Origin: Camellia lanceoleosa
Lineage: Eukaryota; Streptophyta; Magnoliopsida; Ericales; Theaceae
DNA length: 64,000 bases
Direction of reading: 5' to 3'
NCBI GenBank assembly: GCA_025200525.1
Contig: CM045760.1
Coordinates: 47,263,932 to 47,327,931 of the forward strand
Positions within the stretch are counted from its first letter, which is position 1, and each line of letters opens with the position of its first letter. Under the pieces are notes generated by a model, which saw nothing but the letters and a program-made list of their open reading frames with translations, made no database searches and was not told where the DNA came from. Positions 11,479 through 22,334 of the stretch are shown one piece after another. Position numbers and translations under genes: made by a program.

Positions 11479-12849
11479 TTGAAAATACGTTAAATGTGCA
11501 TTGAAATTGTAAATTTTGTAATTATTATTTGAAAATTAACAAACACTTATTGAGTGCTGGACACCGTCACCCAAATATGAAATATATATATATATATATA
11601 TTGAACAAATCATCAATATAAACATTATGATCTATTGTAGAAATTAATTATATTTAAACAATAAATTTCATTTGAAATATTTTATTTGTATATATATTTT
11701 TTGTTTATGAAACAAAATACATAAAAAAAATTAAAATTAAAATTAAAATTAAAATTAAAATTAGTTGTATTGGGCACAAGTGGCGTGTGTGGCACGCCGC
11801 TCTCTTACAAGGACTAATAGATTCCGATATTGAGACCTAACATAAGTCCTCTTTTGTTATTTTGAAAATGGAAACTGATGAACAGGATATTTTAGCCTAC
11901 AGCAGCCTTCTTTGAAATGCCACTAATTTCAAAATTTCCAATCGTGGGTGAATTATTTCTACAATCTTCTTTTTTAACGCTATTTTGCATTGCCCCCATT
12001 CTAGCGGTGGGCATGGAATAAAACTTTAGTGCAACGGTGATACAAATACCAACAAATAATAAACTTTACATGTGAATGGTAAATTCTTACTCTTCTATTA
12101 TAATTTTTTTATTTTTTAGGTGGCGATCAAAAAAAAAAAAAAAAAACCTTATTTTTTTAGGTGATACATATATATGCGAGGGTAAATAGTAAAAAAATAT
12201 TATATGATGATACCGATGATATGGTATCATCGTTGCATTGAAGTTTTTTTTCATGGGCACAATTTACCCAGTCCAACTCAATATTTTTAGAATTTTGATA
12301 AAATATTTAGTTTATAAAATCAAGTTGAGCTGAGATTTTATACCCATTTAATATTCAGATTAGAGTTAAGATAAAGAGTTTTAACTCAACCCAACACGGC
12401 TTGCCGGTTTATAGAATATTAATTATGATTTTATATTATTTTAATTATAAAACAAAGTAAACTAATTATAAAAGATCCCATTTATGGAGCATTATATTCT
12501 ACTTTTTAGACTTATATTAAAACATTTGTTAATAGATCATATTTATTCTATCATTAGATTTTATTAACGTTTTAAATTTAAATAAAAATTAAAAGAATAT
12601 AAACAATTTAGCATTCGTTCAAAAAATTAAAAAAATAAAAAATTAATAACTTATACTTATTGGGTTAAGTGGACGGACATCAAATTAAAATTTTTTTTTT
12701 TTAAGATCAGGCTTAGATTAACTAGATTAGGCTTTATAGCAGACCGAACCGAGCTTAGATAACATATATCTTCTCACTGTATAGTACAAATCCAATCGAG
12801 GTCCAACCCAAATCGAGGTTTGCCCCCCCCCCCCGGGGCACTCCATGCT
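11479..12849. other. AT-rich intergenic DNA
   Basis: No gene seen. It holds a TA microsatellite (about 11581-11600), a short AAATTA tandem run (about 11730-11762), homopolymer A/T tracts and a C tract at about 12823-12834. Confidence 0.6.
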
Positions 12850-13335
12850 TAGGAGTGTGCGCGGTGCGGTTCGAGCGATTTAAGAGTAAAATTACAAACC
12901 GAATGACCAGTTAGCGGATTAGTAGATTGACAAATTGCAGTTTGAGCAGTTTTTGGTGGATTGACGGATTGAAGAATATTTTAATTAATTATCATGCATT
13001 TACATAATATATAACACTAATTTGTATAATATTTTTTAAATATATAACACAAAGTAATTTTACATAATATGTTTCATATTCATAACTATTAATTCATATA
13101 TATAACCACTAATTTGTAATAAATTTTATATCTTAAATCTCTTTCACACTCATTTTTACATTGATATTTCATTGGAAGTTAAAAAATATATATGTATTAA
13201 TTATAGCGGAGCGGAGCGGTTCGGTTGACGGATTATAAATTTTAAAGTTTAAACCGCGGTTAGCGGTTAGAGCGGTGCAAATTGATGCAGATTGATATGA
13301 TTTTAACGGGTTAAGCGGTATTTTGCACAATCCTA
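12850..13335. mobile_element. hAT-type MITE, 486 bp
   Basis: Ends are TAGGAGTGTGC and GCACAATCCTA, an 11-bp terminal inverted repeat with one mismatch. Flanks are TCCATGCT (12842-12849) and CCCATGCT (13336-13343), an 8-bp duplication with one mismatch, the length typical of hAT insertions. The interior is rich in GCGGTTCGG/AGCGGTT words. No coding capacity. Confidence 0.7.
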
Positions 13336-13451
13336 CCCATGCTAAAGCGGAAACAAATGAGGCACTATAATAAAAAGATTCATTTTTTTAATAGAAGAAA
13401 CGCGTTTCATTTGGTCAGATTTGTTCACTAATATCTTTCAAACTATGGTTA

Positions 13452-13657
13452 TGTTTGGTATAAGTTATTTTTGGTTATTTTAGTTATAAAAGGATGAAGT
13501 AAGTTAAAAAATTAATAAGATAAAATGTCACATTTAAGTTGTAATTATTTCATTTTTTCTCTTATAAAAGTCAAAAAAGTTTAAAAAATCTATCTCAAAC
13601 GAAATTTTTTAATTCTAAATTAAAATAATTAAAAAGTCAACTCGCATCCCAAATGAA
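13452..13657. mobile_element. MITE, family A copy 1
   Basis: About 206 bp running from TTTGGTATAAGTTATTTTTG to the complement-like end AACTCGCATCCCAAATGAAG. It resembles the copy at 31727-31954 in both ends and in the middle (TTAGTTATAAAA, then GTCAAAAAAG near the right side). The target duplication is not resolved. Confidence 0.45.
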
Positions 13658-13854
13658 GACTATATATTCTAGTGCGAGTCATTTTTTTTTTTTTTTAATT
13701 AGAAAATTATGCACGGGTTGGACACGAAAAAGTCAAGAAAATAAGTTGAAAAACAAAGGGAAACGCCAAAAAATTAAAAAATAAAAAAAATATTCTCGTT
13801 ATAGAAAATTAATTATTTACTAGGAGACATGTATGACTTTTCGTAATTCTTAGG

Positions 13855-14022
13855 TTTTGTTTGGGGTTTTCTAAAAATGTTAAAAAATTAAAAAGTGAAA
13901 AAGTCATTATTCTATTTAAGTCACTATCTTATTTAAGTCACATTACCTCTCTACCACTTCACTTCAAAGTCAACTCATACCCAACTCATATTTCATAAAA
14001 AGTTAAAAAATCTCTATTTGGC
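13855..14022. mobile_element. MITE-like repeat, family B copy 1
   Basis: It shares order and wording with 20243-20410: a TAAAAAGT(C/G)-rich start, TTTAAGTCA repeated, CACTTCAAA, CTCATATTTCATAAAAA. No coding content. Confidence 0.4.
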
Positions 14023-14231
14023 AAGGCAAATTGGAACTATTTTAGCCACTAGCGGACAAAAATGCTAAATCAGCCAAATGGAGACAAAACCCAAGCACGT
14101 GCTTGGCAACAATCCATGCCACTGATCATTTACCAAACTACCCCCACTCACTCCTATGACTGTGCCTACCTTTTGAGAACTTTTTATCATTCACGTGGTG
14201 TAACATGTTTGAATTTGATTTTAAATTGGGA

Positions 14232-14405
14232 AAAATGCTTTGGAGCTCTTACTTTTTAGCTCTAAAGGTAGCTCTAATGAGTTGGGAGTGGGTTTCACTT
14301 ACAGTGATGTGATATTTTGGTCTTGGTTTGCTTTTATTTTATTTTTTTTATTCATTGCCATGTCATTAGTGCTCTATTAGAGTACCAAAATTAGTGGTCT
14401 AAATC
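14232..14405. mobile_element. MITE-like repeat, family C copy 1
   Basis: Ends carry AGAGCTC/GAGCTCT-like words (GGAGCTCTTACTTTTTAGCT at left, GTGCTCTATTAGAG at right). A relative lies in opposite orientation at 34070-34200. Non-coding. Confidence 0.4.
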
Positions 14406-14759
14406 ATAGCTGTTAAATTGGGCATAGTGACTAGCCTGCTTTTTGTTTTTTATAGCTGTCGTTTGATTAGTTTTTTTTTTTTTTTTTTTTAGTTGAAATT
14501 TTTTAAATTTAAAATTAAAAAAAATATTTTGTAAAATAGATTAAAAATTAATTTTTTTGACTGCACAAAGATATGAAAAAAATAAAAAAATACATGAAAA
14601 ATTAAATAATTATAATGACAAAAACGACAAAATACAAAGATATGGAAAAAAAAAATTTGACTGCACAATAAAAAAATTAAATAATTATAATTGAAATATG
14701 AAAAAAAATACATGAAAAAAATTGAAAAATGACAAAAACGTAAATTTGGAAGAAAAAAA

Positions 14760-15240
14760 AAACACATGAAAGCCCTTTTTTGAAAAATAAAAACAAATTA
14801 ATGTATACAAACAAAAAAAAAATGACAAAAACGTAAATTAAAAAAAAAGAACCACAAATATAAGCCTCATCCAAAAAAATAAAAAATAAAAACAGAAATT
14901 AGCATTTGCCACGTAATTTAAAAATAAATAAAACACATGAAAACCCATTTTTGAAAAATAAAAACAAATTGTATACAAATAAAAAAAAATGACAAAAACA
15001 TAAATTAAAAGAAAAAACCACAAAAATACGCCTCATCCAAAAAAATAAAAAATAAAAACAGAAATTAGCATTTGCCATGTAATTTAAAAATAAATAAAAC
15101 ACATGAAAACCCATTTTTGAAAAATAAAAACAAATTAATGTATACCAATAAAAATAAAAAAGACAAACTTAATTTTAAAAAATGAACAAATTAATGTATA
15201 CAAAAAAAAATGACAAAAGCATAAATTTAAAAAAAAAAAA
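14760..15240. repeat. Three ~170-bp tandem repeats
   Basis: The block with CACATGAAAACCCATTTTTG starts near 14762, 14934 and 15101 (spacing about 172 and 167). Each unit continues with a purine-rich, A-tract filled stretch and, in the first two, GAAATTAGCATTTGCCA. Minus-strand open frames here (poly-Phe/Tyr) are a by-product of A-rich sequence. Confidence 0.7.
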
Positions 15241-15249
15241 AATACGCCT

Positions 15250-16096
15250 AATCCTAACCAAAAAGAAAATCCGGTACAATGACACTCACATTGAGGATGT
15301 AAGGCAAGGAGTTGACATGTAAAAATCACTTCAAGGGCAATTCGGTCATTTAACATGAAAACACTTCACCAAAAAGTCAAAAAGTCAAAAAAATCAAAAA
15401 GTCCTTCTCAAGTCAGGCTTTTTAGCTCCAAACTAAAATAGCTAAAAAAGCCAAAAAATCAAAAAATCAACCCACTTCCCAAACGACACCAAGTGCACTT
15501 ATTTAGATCATCCCAAACCACCACTTACTTATAATAGTAAGGGTGGTTAGGGTCTGTTTAGAAATATAATTTTTTAATGATTTTTTTAATTTTTTATATA
15601 AAGTCTAGTAAAAAATAAAAATCTTCTGTATTTATTTTTTTAAAATTTTTTTTTTGACTATTTTATTCAATTACCCAACATGGCCTTAGCCTCAATGCAT
15701 TTTTTACTGACATTTATTAATAAAATCCTATGTTATTTACATGAGAATATGTTATCAAATAATTGATTTATGTGAAGTCTCTTTACAACATAGTGAGTTT
15801 TGATTTATGAGTTTTTTACTAACTCACAAATTTGACCGGCAGTTCTCAAAAAAATTTAACATTAGAATCTTACTAACTAGTGTTCCAAAGTATAAGAAAA
15901 AGATTTAAAAAAATATAGAACCCAAGACATTTGTTTAGTTTCATAACACTTTTCACTCATTTTAAAAGAAAATTTAACTTTTTTTTCTATTTTTAAAATT
16001 TATTTTATACAATCTAATAAATGTCTAATCTAACTTGAAATGAGTTGTGTGTTCTGGACTTATATTTTTTTTAATATAAAATATTGCTAGTGTGTT

Positions 16097-16127
<31 letters not shown>

Positions 16128-17189
16128 GAAGAATTGCTCTATTTTGTTGTCGCTGTTAGTAGTTCTCTTAATTAAAATTGTGATGAATTAAGTTTCATAT
16201 GTATTGTAACGAAAAAGATAAACCAATTATGTATATCTAATTTTATTATAATCTTATGATTTGTACCATCTCCATTATCTTAAATAAATAAATAAAAAAT
16301 GAATATAAACATTTAAAGCCTTACCAAACATGTTCTTTAGTTTTTGTTTTTAAATTTTTTTAAATATTTTGACCGAACCAAATGTACCAGTAATTTTTAT
16401 TATTCTAAAAATAAACAAATCAGTTATCAAATTTTTTTTTGTAAATATAAATAGAAAAAACATAGGCATTACACCTAAACAATGCATAGGAGGGGCATGT
16501 GCATGTGTGTACATTTGCCTTAGCATTATTGTAACACTTTTTTGCAACAATAAATGCCGACTCTGAAAGGTCAATAAAGATATGTTTTTTAGCGAAAACA
16601 AGTACATGCCCTATGGAAACCAGTACCACGATTAATTTTCAGCATTGATTCGGCCCCCGAATCCAGGGGGCCCGAATCCCCCGAATACCCATTTTAGGTA
16701 AAAAAAAAAAAAAAAAAAAAAAAGAAAAGAAAAAAAGAAAACAGTTTCCATAAAAGGAAATTAGGGGGATTAGGGGAAACTTTTTTTGAGGTCCAAAACA
16801 TTTTTCATTAATTTTGAAGATTCAATTAAAAAAAAAATTTATTAATGTGTATCTTTAGGACACATGTTAAGGTATTTTGTCTGTTTATATGTTAGGCATG
16901 AAATGAAAATAAGTGTAATAAAAAATGTATAATATGTTTGATCTTCCTTATCATGTGCTTTAAGGGCATATGTTAATAAGACCAAAAAAAAAAAAAATTG
17001 GATTTGACTTTTATAACAACATAGTTCTTGAGTTTTTAATTTTTTCAATTTAAATCATAATGTTTTTATTTGTTTTCAATCTAAATTATCTATCTATTTT
17101 CGTTAAGTAAAAAATCGACAAAAAAAAAAAAAAATTTAATCACTAAACTCAATCATAAATAGTATTTTAGATATTTTATATATACCTAT
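15250..17189. other. AT-rich intergenic DNA
   Basis: No gene seen. Contents are homopolymer A and T tracts and, at 15361-15491, the right end of a family A-like MITE (GTCAAAAAGTC words and CCACTTCCCAAACGACACC). Confidence 0.5.
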
Positions 17190-17837
17190 CACTACAACAA
17201 AAAACACTATTGGCGACTAAAAAGGCAAGTTTCGTCGCTGAAAGTAGTGGAATTGGCGACTAAAATGGATTTAGTCGCCAAAAATGGTCACTTTTGCCGA
17301 CTAAATAATTTTGGTCGCTGAATGCAATGGTTTTAGCGACTAAAAGTCTGTTTAGTCGCCAAATATAGGGGCTTTCGCGACAAAAAAAAAATTTAGTAGC
17401 TAAAGGTTATGATTTTTGGCGACTAAAACCATTTAGTAGCCAAACGTTAAGGTTTTGGCGACTAAAAACCACGTTGGTCGCTGACTGTACCTGTTTTGGC
17501 GACTAAAAAGCACTTTCGTCGCTGAAGGTCAAGATTTTTCGCTACTAAAAAAAATTAGTAGCTGAAAACGGTCAATTGGCGACTAAAATTCACTTTAGTA
17601 GCCAAAAGGGGACGTTTTTGGTGACTAAAAATAGGTTTAGTCGCCAAAAGGTGAGCTTTTTATGCGGAACAAATGTTTTTAGCGACTGTTAATTTTTTTA
17701 GTAGCCCAAAATCGTACAATTGGCGACTAAATCTATTATTTAGTCGCCAAAAGTGAGCTACAATTTTTTTTAGGAAATAGTTGTATTAATACCGGTCAAA
17801 CTAATATATAAATAATATAAGTTGCACATATTTTCAC

Positions 17838-17957
17838 GTGATGGCTAAGTGGCAAAGTGGAGCGTACTGTGGTGTGAAGGTTTGGATCATGTAGGTCATA
17901 GGTTCGAAACACAGGAGGGCGGGTGCTTAGGCATAGAAGGAAAATTTTTTTTTTTTT
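17838..17957 (+). mobile_element. tRNA-derived SINE-like segment inside the CACTA element
   Basis: A box-like TGGCTAAGTGG at 17842-17852 and B box-like GGTTCGAAAC at 17901-17910 are 48 bases apart, close to RNA polymerase III promoter spacing. A T-tract follows at about 17945-17957. It interrupts the regular GGCGACTAAA pattern of its host element. No tRNA cloverleaf was worked out, so this is a SINE candidate rather than a tRNA gene. Confidence 0.5.
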
Positions 17958-17994
17958 CAAAAATGCTTTTGGCGACTAAAGAGTTTAGTCGCCG

Positions 17995-18586
17995 AAAGGT
18001 ATAGGCTTTGGCGACAAAAGTTTAGTCGGCAAATGATTAATTAAAAAAAAAATAGTATTGGCAACCAAACGTTTAGTCGCGAAATGTGTAATTTCCAAAA
18101 ATGGAATTTCATTTGGCGACTAATTCTTTCGTCGCTGAAGACATTCAATATTGCCGACTAATAGGATTTTTAGTCGCCAAAGGTATCCCCGACCATTTAT
18201 TGGCGACAACACCGGCGACTAAAAGTTTTTGTCGGGAAAAATGGAAAATCAACATTTGGCGACTAAAATCGACATTTAGTCGCCGAAAGGTATAGGCTTT
18301 GGCGACAAAAGTTTAGTCGGCAAATGATTAATTAAAAAAAAAAATAGTATTGGCAACCAAACGTTTAGTCGCGAAATGTGTAATTTCCAAAAATGGAATT
18401 TCATTTGGCGACTAATTCTTTCGTCGCTGAAGACATTCAATATTGCCGACTAATAGGATTTTTAGTCGCCAAAGGTATCCCCGACCATTTATTGGCGACA
18501 ACACCGGCGACTAAAAGTTTTTGTCGGGAAAAATGGAAAATCGACATTTGGCGACTAAAACAGGACTTTTGGCGACTAAAACTTTA
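17995..18586. repeat. 292-bp direct tandem duplication within the CACTA element
   Basis: The sequence from AAAGGTATAGGCTTTGGCG near 17995 is repeated from 18287, almost base for base through GGAAAAATGGAAAATC. The near identity points to a recent duplication. Small open frames repeated at 18101 and 18393 are copies of each other and not genes. Confidence 0.8.
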
Positions 18587-18615
18587 GTCGCCAAAAGTGT
18601 TTTTTTTTTGTAGTG

Positions 18616-20620
18616 TATATTGAGTTTAATGTTTAAAAAATTATTCTTCGATCAGTTTTTACTTAACCAAAATAGATGAATAATTTATATTAAAAATAAA
18701 TCAAAATATTAGAATTTAAATTGACAAAATTAAAAAATAAATATTTATTTTGTTAAAAAGTCAAATCTTAAATTTTTTTTTCCCCAAAAAATTTCATTGA
18801 AGATATTACAAAAATTCAAAATTATATTTAAAATCTCAAAATCAAACAGAACTAATTTTTAAAAATTAGAAAATTCAATATAATCATGCGATATTCCAAT
18901 AGGTGTTTAGGCATGGATCATGTCGCCCGCCTTATTATGCTCTTCATAGTTTGGAAAGTAACCTACCAATTTCATTTTATTTACTTTATTATTATCAAAT
19001 TTTATTTTATTTTTTTGGAGCAAAGTGACATTCCATTTGGAAATTAACCTACCAATTTCATTTTATTTATTTTATTATCATTAAATTTTTATTTTTATAT
19101 TTTTTGAAGCAAAGTGACATTCCACTTTACATCTACGACTTTGCTATGAAATCATGGGCCTCATCTTATTCTTTTTATTTTTATTTTTTATTTTTTTATT
19201 TTTTTGGTCAAAGATAGAATGTTAGTATATTAGTAAAGTTAGATTAGAACTTAAATGGACAACCGCTGATCAACTTAAATCTCAGACCTTCCACTCACCA
19301 CACTCTAAGACGCAACTACATGCTACTTGACCAGAAAGGCCTCGGCAAACTCATCTTATTCTATTCTTTCTCTTTTATTAATGTAATTAAAATTTGTTAA
19401 AAAGCTTATAGTCTATTATCTTGTATCTATTTGATTAAAATGATTTATTTTAGAGAAAATATAAGAAAACTGCAAAATAGTATTGGCAAAACTATGGTTA
19501 GGTTTGATTTGATTTTCAAAATTTATTTTCAGAAAAGTAAAAAATTAATTTAGTGAAAAAATAAATAAATCAAAACACTCATTATTTTTGTAAAAAAAAA
19601 AAAAAAAAAGAGTAACATTACGATAAAATACAAGAGTGCTAGGTACATTTAACCCTATAAAATCACATATTTTGGGGAATAAAAAGAGACCAAATGTATA
19701 GGCCATATGGAGGGCTGCGTATGTGAAAATGTAACTTGCGAAGTTCTGGTGGGGAAGTTATAAAACACCATGATATTTGCATAAAATTAAAATATAAAAA
19801 AAATACTACAAAAAATTTGATGTGTAACTCAGATTTATCTTAAACCTTATGTAAGTCATTTTTAAAATAAATCTAAATTTTGTATTTTTTTTATTTAGCA
19901 TTGTTGGCAAAAAAAATAAATAAAAGATAATTAATCCGATTTGAAAGTAAGAATACGTATTCCTAGACTCCCTAATAGGAGAAATCACATGTCAGCGGAT
20001 TGATAAAAAAATAATTATAAAATAATAAAAAAATTATAATTTTATTTTTTAATGTTTATAAAATTTATCATTAATTTAAAAATAATTTTTCAAATGTCAA
20101 CTTAAATGAAATTTTCCCCTTACTGCTAAGTCAAGACATTGGACAAAAATCCAACATCTATATTTTATTGCGTTTTCGAAGATGAATTGAATTTTTTATT
20201 TAATTATTGTATTGAAAAATGGGTTGAAATGATTTGAGATAATTAAGGTTAAGTTTGACAACTCTTAAAAAATTTAAAAAGTTAAAAAGTCACTATTCTC
20301 TTTAAGTTACATTATCTTATTTAAGTCATATTACTTCTTTAATACATCACTTCAAACCCAACCCAAATTCAATTCATATTTCATAAAAAATTAAAAAAAT
20401 ACATTTATTTAGATCATTTCAAACAACCTCTAAATGATCAAAATGTCCCTGCGTATTGTTTTTTTTTTTTTTTTGGGTGAATAAAGACAAAATACAGGCC
20501 TGTGTGTATTGTTACTGTCGTGGGTTTCTCAAAAATTAGAAGGGCAAAAGAGTCATTTTACAGTCTGTACATTAGAGCCGTGCAATGATTGGATAGAAAA
20601 TGACCAAAATACCCGTGTGT
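18616..20620. other. AT-rich intergenic DNA upstream of the glucosyltransferase
   Basis: No gene seen. It holds two ~110-bp direct copies around GCAAAGTGACATTCCA (near 19020 and 19110), a family B MITE-like copy at 20243-20410, and several A/T tracts. Confidence 0.5.
20243..20410. mobile_element. MITE-like repeat, family B copy 2
   Basis: Matches the order of words at 13855-14022, with TTTAAGTCATATTACTTCTT and TTCATATTTCATAAAAAATT. It ends in a segment (ATTTAGATCATTTCAAAC) also seen near 15500 and 61847. Confidence 0.4.
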
Positions 20621-20780
20621 ATTGCTAAATTTCTCAAAATTAAAAGGACAAAAGAGTCATTTTACGCTGTCCAGTACACCAGTGCATCACGGGAAGGGAT
20701 CAGCAACAGCAGTGCTTTTTGGATTTTTTTTCTCAAGAGGGTCCAATAATAGCCTGGATTTCCGTTTGCCAAACAACGCC

Positions 20781-20790
20781 TATATAATTA
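20781..20790 (+). promoter_or_regulatory. TATA box of the glucosyltransferase gene
   Basis: TATATAATTA lies 75-84 bases before the start codon. With the usual plant spacing of about 30 bases, transcription would begin near 20812-20820 and give a leader of about 45-50 bases. No other TATA-like word sits as well. Confidence 0.6.
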
Positions 20791-20864
20791 ATGTTACTCA
20801 TCCTTTGTAGTTATTTCCATTCAAAAGCACGCAACCAAAGCTATTAGCTACCACCCACGAAAAC

Positions 20865-22334
20865 ATGAAACAAGCACCCCATATAGCCCTTCTACCGAGT
20901 CCAGGGATGGGTCACCTCATCCCACTCGTCGAGTTCGCCAAGCAACTCGTTCGCCGCCACCCCTTCTCCGCCACTTTCATCATCCCCACCACCGGACCAC
21001 TGTCCTCAGCCCAAACATCGGTCCTCAAATCCCTCTCCGAACCCATAAACCACCTCTTTCTTCCTCCAATAACCTTCGACGATCACCACCACCTCGACCC
21101 TGTAACCCAAATTGCCCTCACAATGACTCGCTCTCTCCCTTCAATTCGCGACGTTTTCGAGTCACTTATTGCCACAACCAATTTAGTCGCTTTGGTGGTT
21201 GATCCTTTGGGCACCGACGCATTTGACGTAGCAAAACAGTTTTGTATCCCCTCGTACCTGTTGTCTACCTCACCCGCCATGACTTTGTCTTGGTGCTTTC
21301 TTTTTCCAAAAATTCAAGATGAGATGGATCAGATGGCTTGTGACAAGTACATAGACCTTCTTGAACCGGTCCAAATCCCGGGTTGTGTACCGGTCCGGGT
21401 TACGGACCTCATGGTTCACCCTGCTCGAGATGGCCACAGTGAGATCTATAAATGGATTCTTCACCATTGCAGACGGTTCAGTCTTGCTGATGGTATAATC
21501 CTAAACAGCTTCACAGACTTGGAACCGGGACCCATAAAGGCTTTGCAAGGAAATGAACCGGGAAACCCACCGGTTTATCCGATTGGACCGATCGTCGGAG
21601 CCGGTTCAAGTAGTTCGCTTGAGCGGCCAGAGTGTTTAAAGTGGTTGGACAATCAGCCACGTGGATCGGTGCTATTTGTCTCTTTTGGAAGTGGTGGAAC
21701 CCTCTCAAATGACCAACTCAATGAGCTAGCCCTAGGGTTGGAAATGAGTGGTCAAAGGTTTTTATGGGTTGTAAAAATTCCAAATGATAGAAGTGCAAAT
21801 GCTTCATATTTGAGTGTCCAAAACCAAGATGACGCTATTGGTTTCTTGCCAAAAGGGTTCATGGAGAGGATCAAAGAGCGAGCTTTATTAATCCTCTCTT
21901 GGGCACCACAAGTCGAGGTCTTGAGCCACAGTTCGACCGGTGGATTTGTGACTCATTGTGGTTGGAACTCGGTTTTGGAAAGTGTTGTCAATGGTGTACC
22001 ATTGATTGCTTGGCCACTCTTTGCTGAGCAAAAAATGAATGCAGTGATGCTAAGTGAGGGATTGAAAGTGGCACTGAGACCAAACATGAACCAAAATGGG
22101 ATTGTGGGCAGAGAGGAGATTGCTGAAACAGTGAAGGTTCTAATGGAGGGAGATGAAGGGAAGATGCTTAGAAATCGTATGTTAGAGTTGAAGGAAGCTG
22201 CTCTAAAGGCCCTAAGCAAGGATGGGTCTTCCACAAAATCACTCTCTGAGTTAGCACATAAGTGGAAGAGTAATTCTTATACGAACACGGAAACCAAACA
22301 TAAAAATGAACACAAGATACATGTAAATGTATAA
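20865..22334 (+). CDS. UGT72B-like: UDP-glycosyltransferase, UGT72B (hydroquinone glucosyltransferase) type
   Basis: Complete single-exon family 1 glycosyltransferase of 489 aa, the usual family length. It should transfer glucose from UDP-glucose to a phenolic hydroxyl in the cytosol; UGT72B members act on monolignols, hydroquinone-like phenols and chlorinated phenols. The N-terminal acceptor domain has PSPGMGHLIPLVEFAKQL with catalytic His17, and VVDPLGTDAFDVA with the partner Asp113. The 44-residue PSPG donor box runs from Trp346 to Gln389 and includes THCGWNS and final AEQ. GSVLFVSFGSGGT (residues 267-279) is typical of the UGT72 group. There is no signal peptide or membrane segment. The start is supported by AAAACATGA context, a TATA box 80 bases upstream and immediate family homology. 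The extra C-terminal tail (about residues 471-489, Asn/Lys/His rich) looks variable. The exact substrate is not predictable. No linked pathway gene is nearby. Confidence 0.93.
   Translation: MKQAPHIALLPSPGMGHLIPLVEFAKQLVRRHPFSATFIIPTTGPLSSAQTSVLKSLSEPINHLFLPPITFDDHHHLDPVTQIALTMTRSLPSIRDVFESLIATTNLVALVVDPLGTDAFDVAKQFCIPSYLLSTSPAMTLSWCFLFPKIQDEMDQMACDKYIDLLEPVQIPGCVPVRVTDLMVHPARDGHSEIYKWILHHCRRFSLADGIILNSFTDLEPGPIKALQGNEPGNPPVYPIGPIVGAGSSSSLERPECLKWLDNQPRGSVLFVSFGSGGTLSNDQLNELALGLEMSGQRFLWVVKIPNDRSANASYLSVQNQDDAIGFLPKGFMERIKERALLILSWAPQVEVLSHSSTGGFVTHCGWNSVLESVVNGVPLIAWPLFAEQKMNAVMLSEGLKVALRPNMNQNGIVGREEIAETVKVLMEGDEGKMLRNRMLELKEAALKALSKDGSSTKSLSELAHKWKSNSYTNTETKHKNEHKIHVNV

Larger units (their letters stand above)
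17190..18615. mobile_element. Non-autonomous CACTA-type transposon, 1,426 bp
   Basis: Left end CACTACAACAAAAAACACT; the right end, read on the other strand, is CACTACAAAAAAAAACACT. Both then run into TTGGCGACTAAA. The 3-bp flanks TAT (17187-17189 and 18616-18618) match the CACTA target-duplication length. Nearly the whole interior is made of short words GGCGACTAAA and TTTAGTCGCC in both orientations, roughly thirty by eye, as expected for subterminal transposase-binding repeats. There is no transposase frame. The element contains a 292-bp direct duplication and a SINE-like segment (own entries). Confidence 0.85.

Noticed and set aside
14489..15114. Phe/Tyr-rich minus-strand frames like membrane proteins
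   Set aside because: Produced by A-rich tandem repeats; no conserved start, no family match, repeated with the DNA unit.
16480..16620. GC-richer patch in AT-rich DNA with open frames on both strands
   Set aside because: Short overlapping frames on both strands with no domain; likely chance.
18101..18587. Two near-identical 64-codon frames
   Set aside because: They are the two copies of the 292-bp duplication within the CACTA element.
19197..19350. Possible second tRNA-derived SINE on the minus strand (TGGTCAAGTAGCATG, AGGTCTGAGATTT)
   Set aside because: Both boxes deviate too far from pol III consensus and no flanking duplication was seen.
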